Below, one piece after another: positions 1 to 5,131 of a stretch of DNA of 5,131 nucleotides. Below the pieces are notes generated by a model, which saw only the letters and a list, made by a program, of their open reading frames with translations, made no database searches and was not told the DNA's origin. Every line of letters begins with the position of its first letter. Within the stretch, counting starts at the first letter, position 1. Source of the DNA: Acidobacteriota bacterium (GTDB taxonomy: Bacteria; Acidobacteriota; Thermoanaerobaculia; Thermoanaerobaculales; Thermoanaerobaculaceae); assembly GCA_021782525.1 (NCBI GenBank), contig JAJXUY010000159.1, forward strand, positions 1 through 5,131, in the 5' to 3' direction. A program made the position numbers and the translations under genes.

Positions 1-87
1 CTGCTGGAGACCGCGCAGGACCGAGCCCACCGCCGGGTCATCGGCCGGAGGCGGGACAGGGGCGAGGAGGACCGGCGGACGCCACAC
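1..87 (-). CDS. N-terminal fragment of an unrecognised protein, cut by the left edge
   Basis: Reading leftward from a GTG at 87-85, 29 codons stay open to the window edge and give a Val/Pro-rich N-terminus (starting VWRPPVLLAP, then PPPADDPAVGSVLRGLQQ). I do not recognise the family, and no domain, clear signal peptide or membrane helix can be argued from 29 residues. The case for a real gene is the upstream DNA. A TTGCCC box, 17 bp, a TAGACT box and then 7 nt lead directly to the GTG, with no ribosome-binding site, as expected for a leaderless start. The frame also stays open upstream, and a TTG at 123-121 is a possible earlier start, but it would overlap the promoter boxes. Third codon positions are mostly G/C, as in the neighbours. 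The gene is divergent from the KimA-like permease. The start choice and the existence of the gene are inference. Confidence 0.45.
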   Translation of the reverse strand, partial: MWRPPVLLAPVPPPADDPAVGSVLRGLQQ

Positions 88-94
88 CGTCTCG

Positions 95-123
95 AGTCTA
101 GCCGCAACGCAGTCGGCGGGCAA
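95..123 (-). promoter_or_regulatory. Putative promoter of the left-edge gene (leaderless arrangement)
   Basis: On the minus strand a -35 TTGCCC (123-118), a 17-bp spacer and a -10 TAGACT (100-95) are followed by 7 nt and the GTG at 87. The expected transcription start coincides with the G of the start codon, so the transcript would have no 5' leader. Box sequence and spacing resemble the promoters of cdd and icd in the same window. No ribosome-binding site is visible between -10 and start. Confidence 0.5.
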
Positions 124-130
124 ACCGCCG
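114..130. repeat. Inverted repeat CGGCGG-N5-CCGCCG over a -35 box
   Basis: A perfect 6-bp inverted repeat with a 5-bp spacer (114-119 and 125-130) covers the -35 box of the leftward promoter. It could be an operator, but short GC-only palindromes are common by chance at this base composition. Confidence 0.25.
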
Positions 131-169
131 CGTCGGGCCGCCGGCTCGACCGACTCCCCCGATGGCCTG

Positions 170-199
170 TGGTACGTTGACGTTCGGCACGACCGTACC
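170..199 (+). promoter_or_regulatory. Possible promoter with a dyad, upstream of the permease gene
   Basis: TGGTACGTT at 170-178 fits an extended -10 (TGN followed by TANNNT), which would start transcription near 185 and give a leader of about 97 nt before the GTG at 282. I see no good -35 at 16-18 bp upstream. The same stretch forms a perfect dyad, GGTACG (171-176) and CGTACC (194-199) separated by 17 bp, centred on the predicted start site. It could be an operator or a weak hairpin. This is the least certain promoter in the window. Confidence 0.25.
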
Positions 200-281
200 C
201 GGAGGCCGCTAGGACCGGGGCGGAGGAGGAGAGTGTACGGGGTTCCAGGTCCCGGTTGATTCCCCGGAGCCGCAGCCAACG

Positions 282-2276
282 GTGGAGGCGCCGACGGGTT
301 TCTTCGCCCGCCTCGCCCGGCTTGTCGTCGGGCGGCCGAAGGACCCGACGGACCCCAACGTCTTCCACAAGCTCTCCCTGATCGCGTTCCTGGCCTGGGT
401 GGGGCTCGGCGCCGACGGGCTGTCCTCCTCCGCGTACGGCCCCGACGAGGCGTTTCGCGCGATTGCCGGGCACGAGTACCTGGCGCTCGGCCTCGCCGTG
501 CTGACGACGGTGACCGTCGTGTTGCTGTCGTACTCGTACTCCTTCGTGGTCGAGCACTTCCCGGGCGGCGGCGGCGGCTACGTGGTGGCGAGCAAGCTGC
601 TCGGGCCGTTGCCGGGCGTGGTGTCAGGCTCGGCGCTGGTCGTCGACTACGTGCTCACGATCACCCTTTCGATCGCCTCGGGCGTCGACGCGATCATGAG
701 CTTCGTCCCCACCACCTGGCACCACCTGAAGGTCCCCCTCGACCTCGCCATCCTCCTTCTCCTGGTGGTCTTGAACCTGCGCGGCGTGAAGGAGTCGGTC
801 AAGATCCTGCTCCCGATCTTCCTGGTGTTCGTTCTGACGCACGCCGTCATGATCGCCTACGGCGTCGCGGCGCACGCCGGTGTGTGGCCGCAGGTGGTGC
901 GCACGGCTCACGCGGAAGCGAGCCGCGACATCGGCCTGATCGGGCTGTGGGCGATGTTCCTGCTGTTCATGCGCGCGTACTCGCTCGGCGCCGGCACCTA
1001 CACCGGAATCGAGGCGGTTTCCAACGGCCTGCAGATCCTCAAGGAGCCGCGAGTCGCGACGGCGAAGCGGACGATGTTGTACATGGCGGCTTCGCTGGCG
1101 ATCACGGCGAGCGGGATCCTCGTCTGTTACCTGCTCTGGCACGCCTCGCCGGTGGAGGGGAAGACGATGAACGCGGTGCTCCTCGACCGCGTGTTCGGCC
1201 CGTGGACGGTTGGCGGCTGGGACGTCGGTTCGTGGCTGGTGATCGTCACCCTGGTCTCGGAGGGGGCGCTGCTGTTCGTCGCGGCGCAGACCGGGTTCAT
1301 CGACGGCCCGCGGGTGCTGTCCAACATGGCGGTCGACTCGTGGATGCCGCACTCGTTCGCCAACCTGTCCGAACGCCTGGTGACCAAGAACGGCATCATC
1401 CTCATGGCGGCGACCGCCGCGGTGCTCATGGTCTACTCGCGGGGCAAGGTCTCGTTCCTCGTCGTGTTGTACGCCATCAACGTGTTCATCACCTTCAGCC
1501 TGACCCAGGTCGGCATGGCGCGGATGTGGATCGCCGAGCGGCGCCAGCACCCCGGCTGGGCGGCCAAGGCGGCGCTGCACGGAGGCACCCTCCTGCTCTG
1601 CGTCGCGATCCTCGTCATCACGACGCTGGAGAAATTCACCGAGGGCGGTTGGCTGACGTACGCCATCACCTTCGGGCTGATCACCGTCGCGATCGCCGTC
1701 CGCCGGCATTACCGCGGGATCCAGCGCGAGATCGCGGCGATCGACGCGATCCTGACCCAGATCCCCACGGAGCCGGCGGCGGCGGACGCCAAGGCGATCG
1801 ACCCGGCGGCGCCGGTGGCGATCCTGCTGGTGTCGGGCTACGGCGGCCTCGGCGTCCACGCGCTGCTGTCGATCCAGAGGTTGTTCCCGGGCTACTACAA
1901 GAACGTCGTGTTCGTGACCGTCGGCGTCGTCGACTCGGGTCATTTCAAGGGCAAGGCCGAGATGGACAGCCTCGTCGCCAACACCGAGGAGGGCCTGCGG
2001 CGGTACGTCGACTTCGCACGCCGTCTCGGGCTCGCGGCCGACGCTCGGTTCGTGGTCGGGACCGACGTCGCCCTCGACGCGGAGTTGCTCTGTCAGAAGG
2101 TCGGTCGCGAGTTTCCCCGGGGGATCGTGTTCCTCGGCAAGCTGGTTTTCGCGCAGGAAAAGTTCTACTACCGCCTCCTGCACAACGATACCGCCGCCGC
2201 GATTCAGCGCCGGCTGCACTTCGCCGGCGTGCCGACGATCGTGCTGCCGATCCGCATGGGGCTGACCCGAACCTGA
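282..2276 (+). CDS. APC-superfamily permease, KimA-like (probable high-affinity K+ importer)
   Basis: A 664-residue inner-membrane transporter with about twelve hydrophobic segments up to residue ~474 and a ~190-residue cytoplasmic tail. It resembles Bacillus KimA (about 607 residues), a proton-coupled K+ importer of the KUP type, more than classical amino-acid permeases. Landmarks are the first-helix motif GADGLSSSAYG, the GGGGGY loop (95-100), LVVDYVLT (119-126) and TGIEAVSN (241-248). D45, Y52, D122, T126 and T241 align with the polar residues that line the K+ site in KimA. The PRVLSNMA stretch near 343-350 and the tail starting VAILLVSGYGG are also family-like. In KimA the tail binds c-di-AMP; whether that holds here is unknown. 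The GTG at 282 is the first start after the in-frame stop at 210-212, and GGAG at 266-269 is a distant ribosome-binding site (12 nt). The substrate is inferred from the family; an amino-acid substrate remains possible. Confidence 0.88.
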   Translation: MEAPTGFFARLARLVVGRPKDPTDPNVFHKLSLIAFLAWVGLGADGLSSSAYGPDEAFRAIAGHEYLALGLAVLTTVTVVLLSYSYSFVVEHFPGGGGGYVVASKLLGPLPGVVSGSALVVDYVLTITLSIASGVDAIMSFVPTTWHHLKVPLDLAILLLLVVLNLRGVKESVKILLPIFLVFVLTHAVMIAYGVAAHAGVWPQVVRTAHAEASRDIGLIGLWAMFLLFMRAYSLGAGTYTGIEAVSNGLQILKEPRVATAKRTMLYMAASLAITASGILVCYLLWHASPVEGKTMNAVLLDRVFGPWTVGGWDVGSWLVIVTLVSEGALLFVAAQTGFIDGPRVLSNMAVDSWMPHSFANLSERLVTKNGIILMAATAAVLMVYSRGKVSFLVVLYAINVFITFSLTQVGMARMWIAERRQHPGWAAKAALHGGTLLLCVAILVITTLEKFTEGGWLTYAITFGLITVAIAVRRHYRGIQREIAAIDAILTQIPTEPAAADAKAIDPAAPVAILLVSGYGGLGVHALLSIQRLFPGYYKNVVFVTVGVVDSGHFKGKAEMDSLVANTEEGLRRYVDFARRLGLAADARFVVGTDVALDAELLCQKVGREFPRGIVFLGKLVFAQEKFYYRLLHNDTAAAIQRRLHFAGVPTIVLPIRMGLTRT

Positions 2277-2349
2277 ACGAGCGGGTCGCCCGGAGGAGGG
2301 ACGGCTGGTCCGCCGGGGATATGGCCCTGCCTCAATCGATGACATTTGC

Positions 2350-2379
2350 TTGCCGAAGTTGCTTGGACAGGTGTAGAGT
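2350..2379 (+). promoter_or_regulatory. Putative promoter of the FHA/AAA+/Fis gene
   Basis: TTGCCG (2350-2355), an 18-bp spacer and TAGAGT (2374-2379) form a sigma-70-type promoter in the gap after the permease gene. The expected start near 2386 leaves about 18 nt before the ATG at 2404. The FHA gene therefore has its own promoter and need not be read through from the permease. No sigma-54 -24/-12 element (GG-N10-GC) was found in the gap. Confidence 0.55.
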
Positions 2380-2393
2380 TCAACCATCGGCAT

Positions 2394-2400
2394 GGGGGTG
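2394..2400 (+). promoter_or_regulatory. Ribosome-binding site deciding the FHA gene start
   Basis: GGGGGTG differs by one base from the ideal GGAGGTG and lies at the right distance (about 5 nt after the GGxGG core) from the ATG at 2404. The alternative ATG at 2392 has no such site and would lie only about 6 nt from the predicted transcription start. This favours ATG 2404. Confidence 0.45.
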
Positions 2401-2403
2401 GCG

Positions 2404-4224
2404 ATGATTCTGCTCGCGGTGGAGTCTGAAAATGGGACGGTTCTGAGCTATCGACTTGCGAAAGATCAGATCACCGTCGGTTCTTCGAGCAGAAATGATG
2501 TGGTCGTTCGGTCGCCCGCGGTGGCCGAGCGGCACCTCGTGATCCGCCGCAGCGGCAGCGTGTTCACCTTCGTGACGGTGGACCGGCAGAGCGTCGTCCT
2601 CAACGGAGAGCGGCGCTCGCGCGGCGTCCTCTATCCCGGAGACCGCGTCCGCCTCGGCCCGATGACCGTGATATTCCGCGGCCAGGAGTCGGAGGACGTG
2701 CCGGCCGCCGCCGGCGCACCGGCGCGGGCGGGGGTCGCCGCGGCACCTCCGTCGACGCTCGTCGAGGGCCGACAGATCGTGTTCCTGTCCGATCCGGCGG
2801 GCTTCATGGCGACCAGGTCCGAGATCGTGGCCGCCCTCGCCGAGCCGCGAAGCGACTGCTTCCGGCGAGTCGTGGCCCTGATCAGGGACACGCTGCCGGG
2901 TGTCGAGCTCGCGATCCTCGCATCCGACGCGGCGGGCCGGATGAGCGCGCTCGCGTCGGTCTGGACCGGCGAGATGCCTCGTCTGTCGCAGGCGGAGCTC
3001 GGCGAACTGCTCGCCCCCGGCCGGTACGCCCAGGTCAGCACCGGTGAGGGCGCGACAGTCATCCTGCCGATCACGATGGCGGACGGGGAGGCCGTCGGCG
3101 CCGTGCTCGCCCGTCCGGCCGGGATGCTCGGCAGCGAGGGGGTCGGGTTGCTCGGCGAGGCGGCGCGGCTGCTCGGGCTGCGCTGGCGCGAAATGAGCAC
3201 CGGCGAAGCCGCCGTATCGGGGTTGGACGGCGATGCGCAGCAGAAGCTGCTGACGCAGATCCCCGGCACCTCGCAGGCGGTCCAGGTGTTGCGCGCCGGT
3301 CTGCTCGCGGCCGCGGCCGGCCGGGAGCCGGTCCTCGTCTGCGGTGAGGAGGGGGTGGGGCGAACCGAGATCGCCCGTCTGCTCTCGAGCATCGGGCCGG
3401 CCCGCGGCGGCGAGGTCGTGTACGTGGACGGCGGCGGCGCCGACGGTCAGGCGCTGCGCCACGAGCTGTTCGGCCCGTCCGGCGTTCCGAGCCTGACCGG
3501 GGCGGTCGATGGCGCGGTCGGGAGAGCGCGCGGCGGCACGTTGATCCTTTGCAACGCCGACCGCTTTCCGCCGGCGCTACAGGCCGAGTTCGCGGGCCTG
3601 ATCTCGGCGTGGCAGCGCGAGCCCCTGGGGGGCGGCGCTCCGCGCTGCGTCGCGACGTGCGGCGAGGACCCGCTGGCGCTGGTGCAGCAGGGGCAGATCG
3701 AGCCGGCGTTCTTCCTCCTCTTCTCGCGGCGGATCGTGCGGGTGCCGCGCCTGGCGGAGCGGCGCGAGGACCTGCCGCTGCTGATCGCCGGGATGCTGGC
3801 GCGCACGGCCGAGGGCCAGGGCAAGAGGCTGCACGGGATCACCCTCGAGTGCCTCAACGCCCTCCTCGCGCAACCGTTCCCCGGGGAGATGGTCGAGCTG
3901 ACCGGGGTCGTCAACCGCTTGGTCACCGCGACACCCGACGGCGAGATGGTCAGGTGCGAGGAGCTCGCAGAGGCCAGCGGCGGTGCCGCCCACGGCGCCG
4001 ATGCGGCGGCCAGCCTCACGGATGTGCTGGCATCCGACAACCTCAAGCAGATCGTCCCGCGGGTCGAGCAGCTCATCATCGATCGGGTGATGCGGCGGGT
4101 GAAGGGAAACCAGTCGAAAGGGGCGCGCTCGCTCGGGATCTCGCGCGGCGCCCTGATCGCCAAGCTCAAGGAGTACGACGTGCCCGACTACCGCTACCTG
4201 CGGCGCAAGCAGCCGCGGGCGTGA
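2404..4224 (+). CDS. FHA / GAF-like / degenerate NtrC-type AAA+ / Fis-HTH regulator
   Basis: A cytoplasmic protein of 606 residues, or 610 if ATG 2392 is used. Domains in order: FHA (about 2-94), an Ala/Pro linker, a weak GAF-like domain (about 136-261), an NtrC-type AAA+ domain (about 282-521) and a Fis-type helix-turn-helix (about 554-590, with GNQSKGARSLGISRGAL). This is the layout of sigma-54 activators. The AAA+ signature residues are lost, however: Walker A reads GEEGVGRT (Lys to R320), Walker B reads LILCNAD (Asp-Glu to C383-N384), the sigma-54 loop GAFTGA reads PSLTGA, both arginine fingers are replaced (E433, L439), and the sensor II Arg is V497. The FHA domain has GS for GR and AERH for SxRH, but keeps H44 and N67-G68. 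ELFG and ERREDLPLL are intact. I infer a DNA-binding regulator with a non-hydrolysing ATPase domain. Target and input signal are unknown. The gene has its own promoter and converges on cdd. Its first ~35 codons are unusually A/T-rich at third positions. Confidence 0.88.
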   Translation: MILLAVESENGTVLSYRLAKDQITVGSSSRNDVVVRSPAVAERHLVIRRSGSVFTFVTVDRQSVVLNGERRSRGVLYPGDRVRLGPMTVIFRGQESEDVPAAAGAPARAGVAAAPPSTLVEGRQIVFLSDPAGFMATRSEIVAALAEPRSDCFRRVVALIRDTLPGVELAILASDAAGRMSALASVWTGEMPRLSQAELGELLAPGRYAQVSTGEGATVILPITMADGEAVGAVLARPAGMLGSEGVGLLGEAARLLGLRWREMSTGEAAVSGLDGDAQQKLLTQIPGTSQAVQVLRAGLLAAAAGREPVLVCGEEGVGRTEIARLLSSIGPARGGEVVYVDGGGADGQALRHELFGPSGVPSLTGAVDGAVGRARGGTLILCNADRFPPALQAEFAGLISAWQREPLGGGAPRCVATCGEDPLALVQQGQIEPAFFLLFSRRIVRVPRLAERREDLPLLIAGMLARTAEGQGKRLHGITLECLNALLAQPFPGEMVELTGVVNRLVTATPDGEMVRCEELAEASGGAAHGADAAASLTDVLASDNLKQIVPRVEQLIIDRVMRRVKGNQSKGARSLGISRGALIAKLKEYDVPDYRYLRRKQPRA

Positions 4225-4242
4225 CGGGCGGCCTGCCGCCCG
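4225..4242. terminator. GC hairpin between convergent genes, possible bidirectional terminator
   Basis: Directly after the TGA of the FHA gene, CGGGCGG and CCGCCCG pair as a perfect 7-bp stem (an eighth pair is possible) around a 4-nt loop. The cdd stop lies 22 nt further on. There is no T-tract on either strand, so this is not a textbook intrinsic terminator, but its position between two converging stops suits transcription termination or 3'-end protection. Confidence 0.45.
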
Positions 4243-4263
4243 GACGGCGAGGTCGAGGGGGCG

Positions 4264-4683
4264 TCAGCTCCCGGTGGGTCCCTGGGGCCTGATGAAGACG
4301 AACGCGCCCGGCAGCAGCGCGTCGAGCGAGGTCAGCTCGCGGTCGTCACCCATAGAGGTGGACAGGATCACCGGCATCGCGGCGGCGAACTCCGCCAGGA
4401 CCTGCCGGCACGCCCCGCAGGGAGCGACCGCGGTTCCGTTGGCCACCACCGCCACCGCGATCGGGCGGGCACCGGCGACCACGGCGGCCGCGACCGCGTT
4501 GCGCTCGGCGCAGACCGTGAGGCCGAACGAGCTGTTCTCCACGTTGCAGCCCGAAAAGACGCGCCCGTCCTCGGCAAGGACCGCAGCACCCACCGGAAAC
4601 CCGGAATAGGGGGCGTACGCCGCCTGCTGTGCCCGGCGCGCCTCCTCGACCAGTCGATCGATCACAACCGGCGCCAATTCCAT
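4264..4683 (-). CDS. cdd: Cytidine deaminase
   Basis: A 139-residue cytoplasmic enzyme of the homotetrameric, zinc-dependent cytidine deaminase family, of typical length for the class. It hydrolyses cytidine and deoxycytidine to uridine and deoxyuridine plus ammonia in pyrimidine salvage. All active-site motifs are intact: AYAPYSGFPVGAA (about 22-34), the nucleoside-binding CNVENSS (46-52), the catalytic CAERNA (58-63) with zinc ligand C58 and proton-shuttle E60, and PCGACRQ (88-94) with zinc ligands C89 and C92. The ATG at 4683 places the usual short N-terminal helix before AYAPYSG. It has no ribosome-binding site but lies 6 nt after a TATGGT box, so a leaderless mRNA is likely. An in-frame GTG 15 codons upstream is possible but would overlap the promoter. 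The gene is divergent from icd and convergent with the FHA gene. Confidence 0.95.
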   Translation of the reverse strand: MELAPVVIDRLVEEARRAQQAAYAPYSGFPVGAAVLAEDGRVFSGCNVENSSFGLTVCAERNAVAAAVVAGARPIAVAVVANGTAVAPCGACRQVLAEFAAAMPVILSTSMGDDRELTSLDALLPGAFVFIRPQGPTGS

Positions 4684-4689
4684 GCCGGC

Positions 4690-4718
4690 ACCATAGACGC
4701 CGACCTCGGCCCGCACAA
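4690..4718 (-). promoter_or_regulatory. Putative cdd promoter, leaderless
   Basis: On the minus strand TTGTGC (4718-4713), a 17-bp spacer and TATGGT (4695-4690) are followed by 6 nt and the ATG of cdd. Transcription would begin at or next to the A of the start codon. The absence of any purine-rich ribosome-binding site upstream of the ATG agrees with this. Confidence 0.5.
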
Positions 4719-4757
4719 GGGGCCCGTCGCGTGGGCCCTGCAGCGATCGGGCGATCC

Positions 4758-4786
4758 TTGACCGGCTCGCTGCCGGTGTGTAGGCT
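4758..4786 (+). promoter_or_regulatory. Putative icd promoter
   Basis: TTGACC (4758-4763), exactly 17 bp, and TAGGCT (4781-4786) form the best sigma-70-type promoter in the window. Transcription should start near 4793, leaving a leader of about 23 nt that contains GGAGGTG (4799-4805) before the GTG at 4816. The octamer AGGCTCGG occurs twice, at 4782-4789 and 4793-4800, covering most of the -10 box and the start site. Confidence 0.6.
4761..4777. repeat. Inverted repeat ACCGGC-N5-GCCGGT inside the icd promoter
   Basis: A perfect 6-bp inverted repeat with a 5-bp centre fills most of the spacer between the -35 and -10 boxes of the icd promoter. That position is typical of a repressor or MerR-type operator, but no regulator is identified and chance palindromes are frequent in GC-rich DNA. 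Confidence 0.35.
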
Positions 4787-4815
4787 CGGTCCAGGCTCGG
4801 AGGTGGGCACAACCG

Positions 4816-5131
4816 GTGGCGGGTTCGCGCCTGGACGCATTGGCTGTCCCCGAGTGGGGCGAGCGCATCGGCTGGGACGGCGCGGGTCTTGCGGTCCCGG
4901 ACACGCCGGTCGTTCCGTTCATCGCTGGGGATGGAACGGGGCCCGAGATCTGGCAAGCGACGCGCCGGGTCATGGATGCTGCAGTCGAGCGGGCCTCCGG
5001 CGGACGGCGGCGGATCGCATGGGTCGAGCTGGAGGCCGGGGAGAAGGCGTTCGCGCGGCGCGGCACCTGGCTGCCCGACGAGACCGTCGAGGCGATCCGG
5101 TACTACCGGGTCGCGATCAAGGGCCCGCTGA
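4816..5131 (+). CDS. icd: Isocitrate dehydrogenase (NADP-type), N-terminal part, cut by the right edge
   Basis: The first 105 codons of a homodimeric isocitrate dehydrogenase like E. coli Icd (416 residues). The enzyme converts isocitrate to 2-oxoglutarate and CO2 with reduction of NADP+ in the TCA cycle, in the cytoplasm. Visible landmarks are PVVPFIAGDGTGPEIW (31-46, E. coli PIIPYIEGDGIG), the helix MDAAVERA (53-60), AWVELEAGEKAF (68-79, E. coli SWMEIYTGEKS), WLPDETVEAIR (85-95) and YRVAIKGPL (97-105), which matches E. coli exactly. The catalytic Arg, Tyr and Lys and the cofactor-specificity loop lie beyond the window, so NADP use is inferred from the subfamily. The GTG at 4816 is the first start after the in-frame TGA at 4759-4761, and GGAGGTG lies 11 nt upstream. 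The gene is divergent from cdd across 132 bp and has its own promoter. Confidence 0.9.
   Translation, partial: MAGSRLDALAVPEWGERIGWDGAGLAVPDTPVVPFIAGDGTGPEIWQATRRVMDAAVERASGGRRRIAWVELEAGEKAFARRGTWLPDETVEAIRYYRVAIKGPL

Noticed and set aside
1..180. C-terminal end of a plus-strand gene reading to the TGA at 178-180
   Set aside because: The frame is very Arg-rich with no recognisable pattern, and a promoter and start on the opposite strand fit the same DNA better.
205..300. c-di-AMP (ydaO-type) riboswitch ahead of the KimA-like gene
   Set aside because: CCGCAGCCAAC at 270-280 faintly recalls the conserved 3' end of that riboswitch, but the other conserved blocks and the intervening helices are missing and the match runs into the start codon.
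2277..2315. Terminator after the permease gene
   Set aside because: Only 4-bp stems (CGGG/CCCG at 2282-2292 and CGGC/GCCG just after) without a T-tract; too weak to annotate.
624..2393. Long minus-strand open frame (589 codons) opposite the permease gene
   Set aside because: Its translation is dominated by Arg, Asp, His and Gln with no domain, as expected for the antisense shadow of a GC-rich gene; the plus-strand permease explains the region.
2277..2403. Sigma-54 promoter in front of the FHA gene
   Set aside because: No GG-N10-GC (-24/-12) arrangement is present; the sigma-70-type boxes at 2350-2379 explain the gap.
884..2407. Long plus-strand frame overlapping the permease gene
   Set aside because: Arg/Gly/Ala-rich composition without any recognisable motif; it is a frame-shifted shadow of the permease.
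2380..3462. Minus-strand frame of 360 codons opposite the FHA gene
   Set aside because: Arg/Ala/His-rich shadow with no motif; the plus strand holds the FHA, AAA+ and HTH signatures.
4684..4956. N-terminal extension of cdd to an upstream start
   Set aside because: The extra ~90 residues are low in hydrophobic pattern, cross the icd promoter and overlap the icd coding region; the family begins near the ATG at 4683.

Overview
The window is GC-rich DNA with almost exclusively G/C third codon positions. It carries three complete genes and two genes cut by the window edges. No RNA genes, CRISPR arrays, insertion sequences or phage genes were seen. The organism is a high-GC bacterium. An FHA protein built on the NtrC/Fis plan next to a KimA-type permease and an E. 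coli-type isocitrate dehydrogenase fits a myxobacterial or related deltaproteobacterial lineage best. An actinobacterium or another high-GC phylum cannot be excluded from sequence alone.

Layout from left to right. (1) A minus-strand gene of unknown function runs off the left edge; only its first 29 codons are present, behind a well-spaced promoter. (2) A divergent intergenic region (88-281) separates it from the next gene. (3) A plus-strand APC-superfamily permease of the KimA type, probably a K+ importer, occupies 282-2276. (4) A 127-bp gap holds a clear promoter. (5) A plus-strand FHA / GAF-like / NtrC-type AAA+ / Fis-HTH protein occupies 2404-4224. (6) A GC hairpin lies between convergent genes. 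(7) A minus-strand cytidine deaminase (cdd) occupies 4264-4683. (8) A 132-bp divergent promoter region follows. (9) The N-terminal quarter of NADP-type isocitrate dehydrogenase (icd) runs off the right edge.

The genes look individually transcribed rather than forming a pathway. Promoters of the form TTGNNN-N17/18-TANNNT can be read in front of four of the five genes. In two cases (the left-edge gene and cdd) the -10 box sits 6-7 nt before the start codon and there is no ribosome-binding site, which suggests leaderless mRNAs.

The most unusual item is the FHA/AAA+/Fis protein. It keeps the fold landmarks and an intact DNA-binding helix-turn-helix, but has lost nearly every residue needed for ATP hydrolysis and sigma-54 contact, as well as two of the FHA phosphothreonine-contact residues. 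It is probably a pseudo-ATPase DNA-binding regulator that works independently of sigma-54. I did not see a convincing new multi-gene system; the rest of the window is ordinary housekeeping and transport content.
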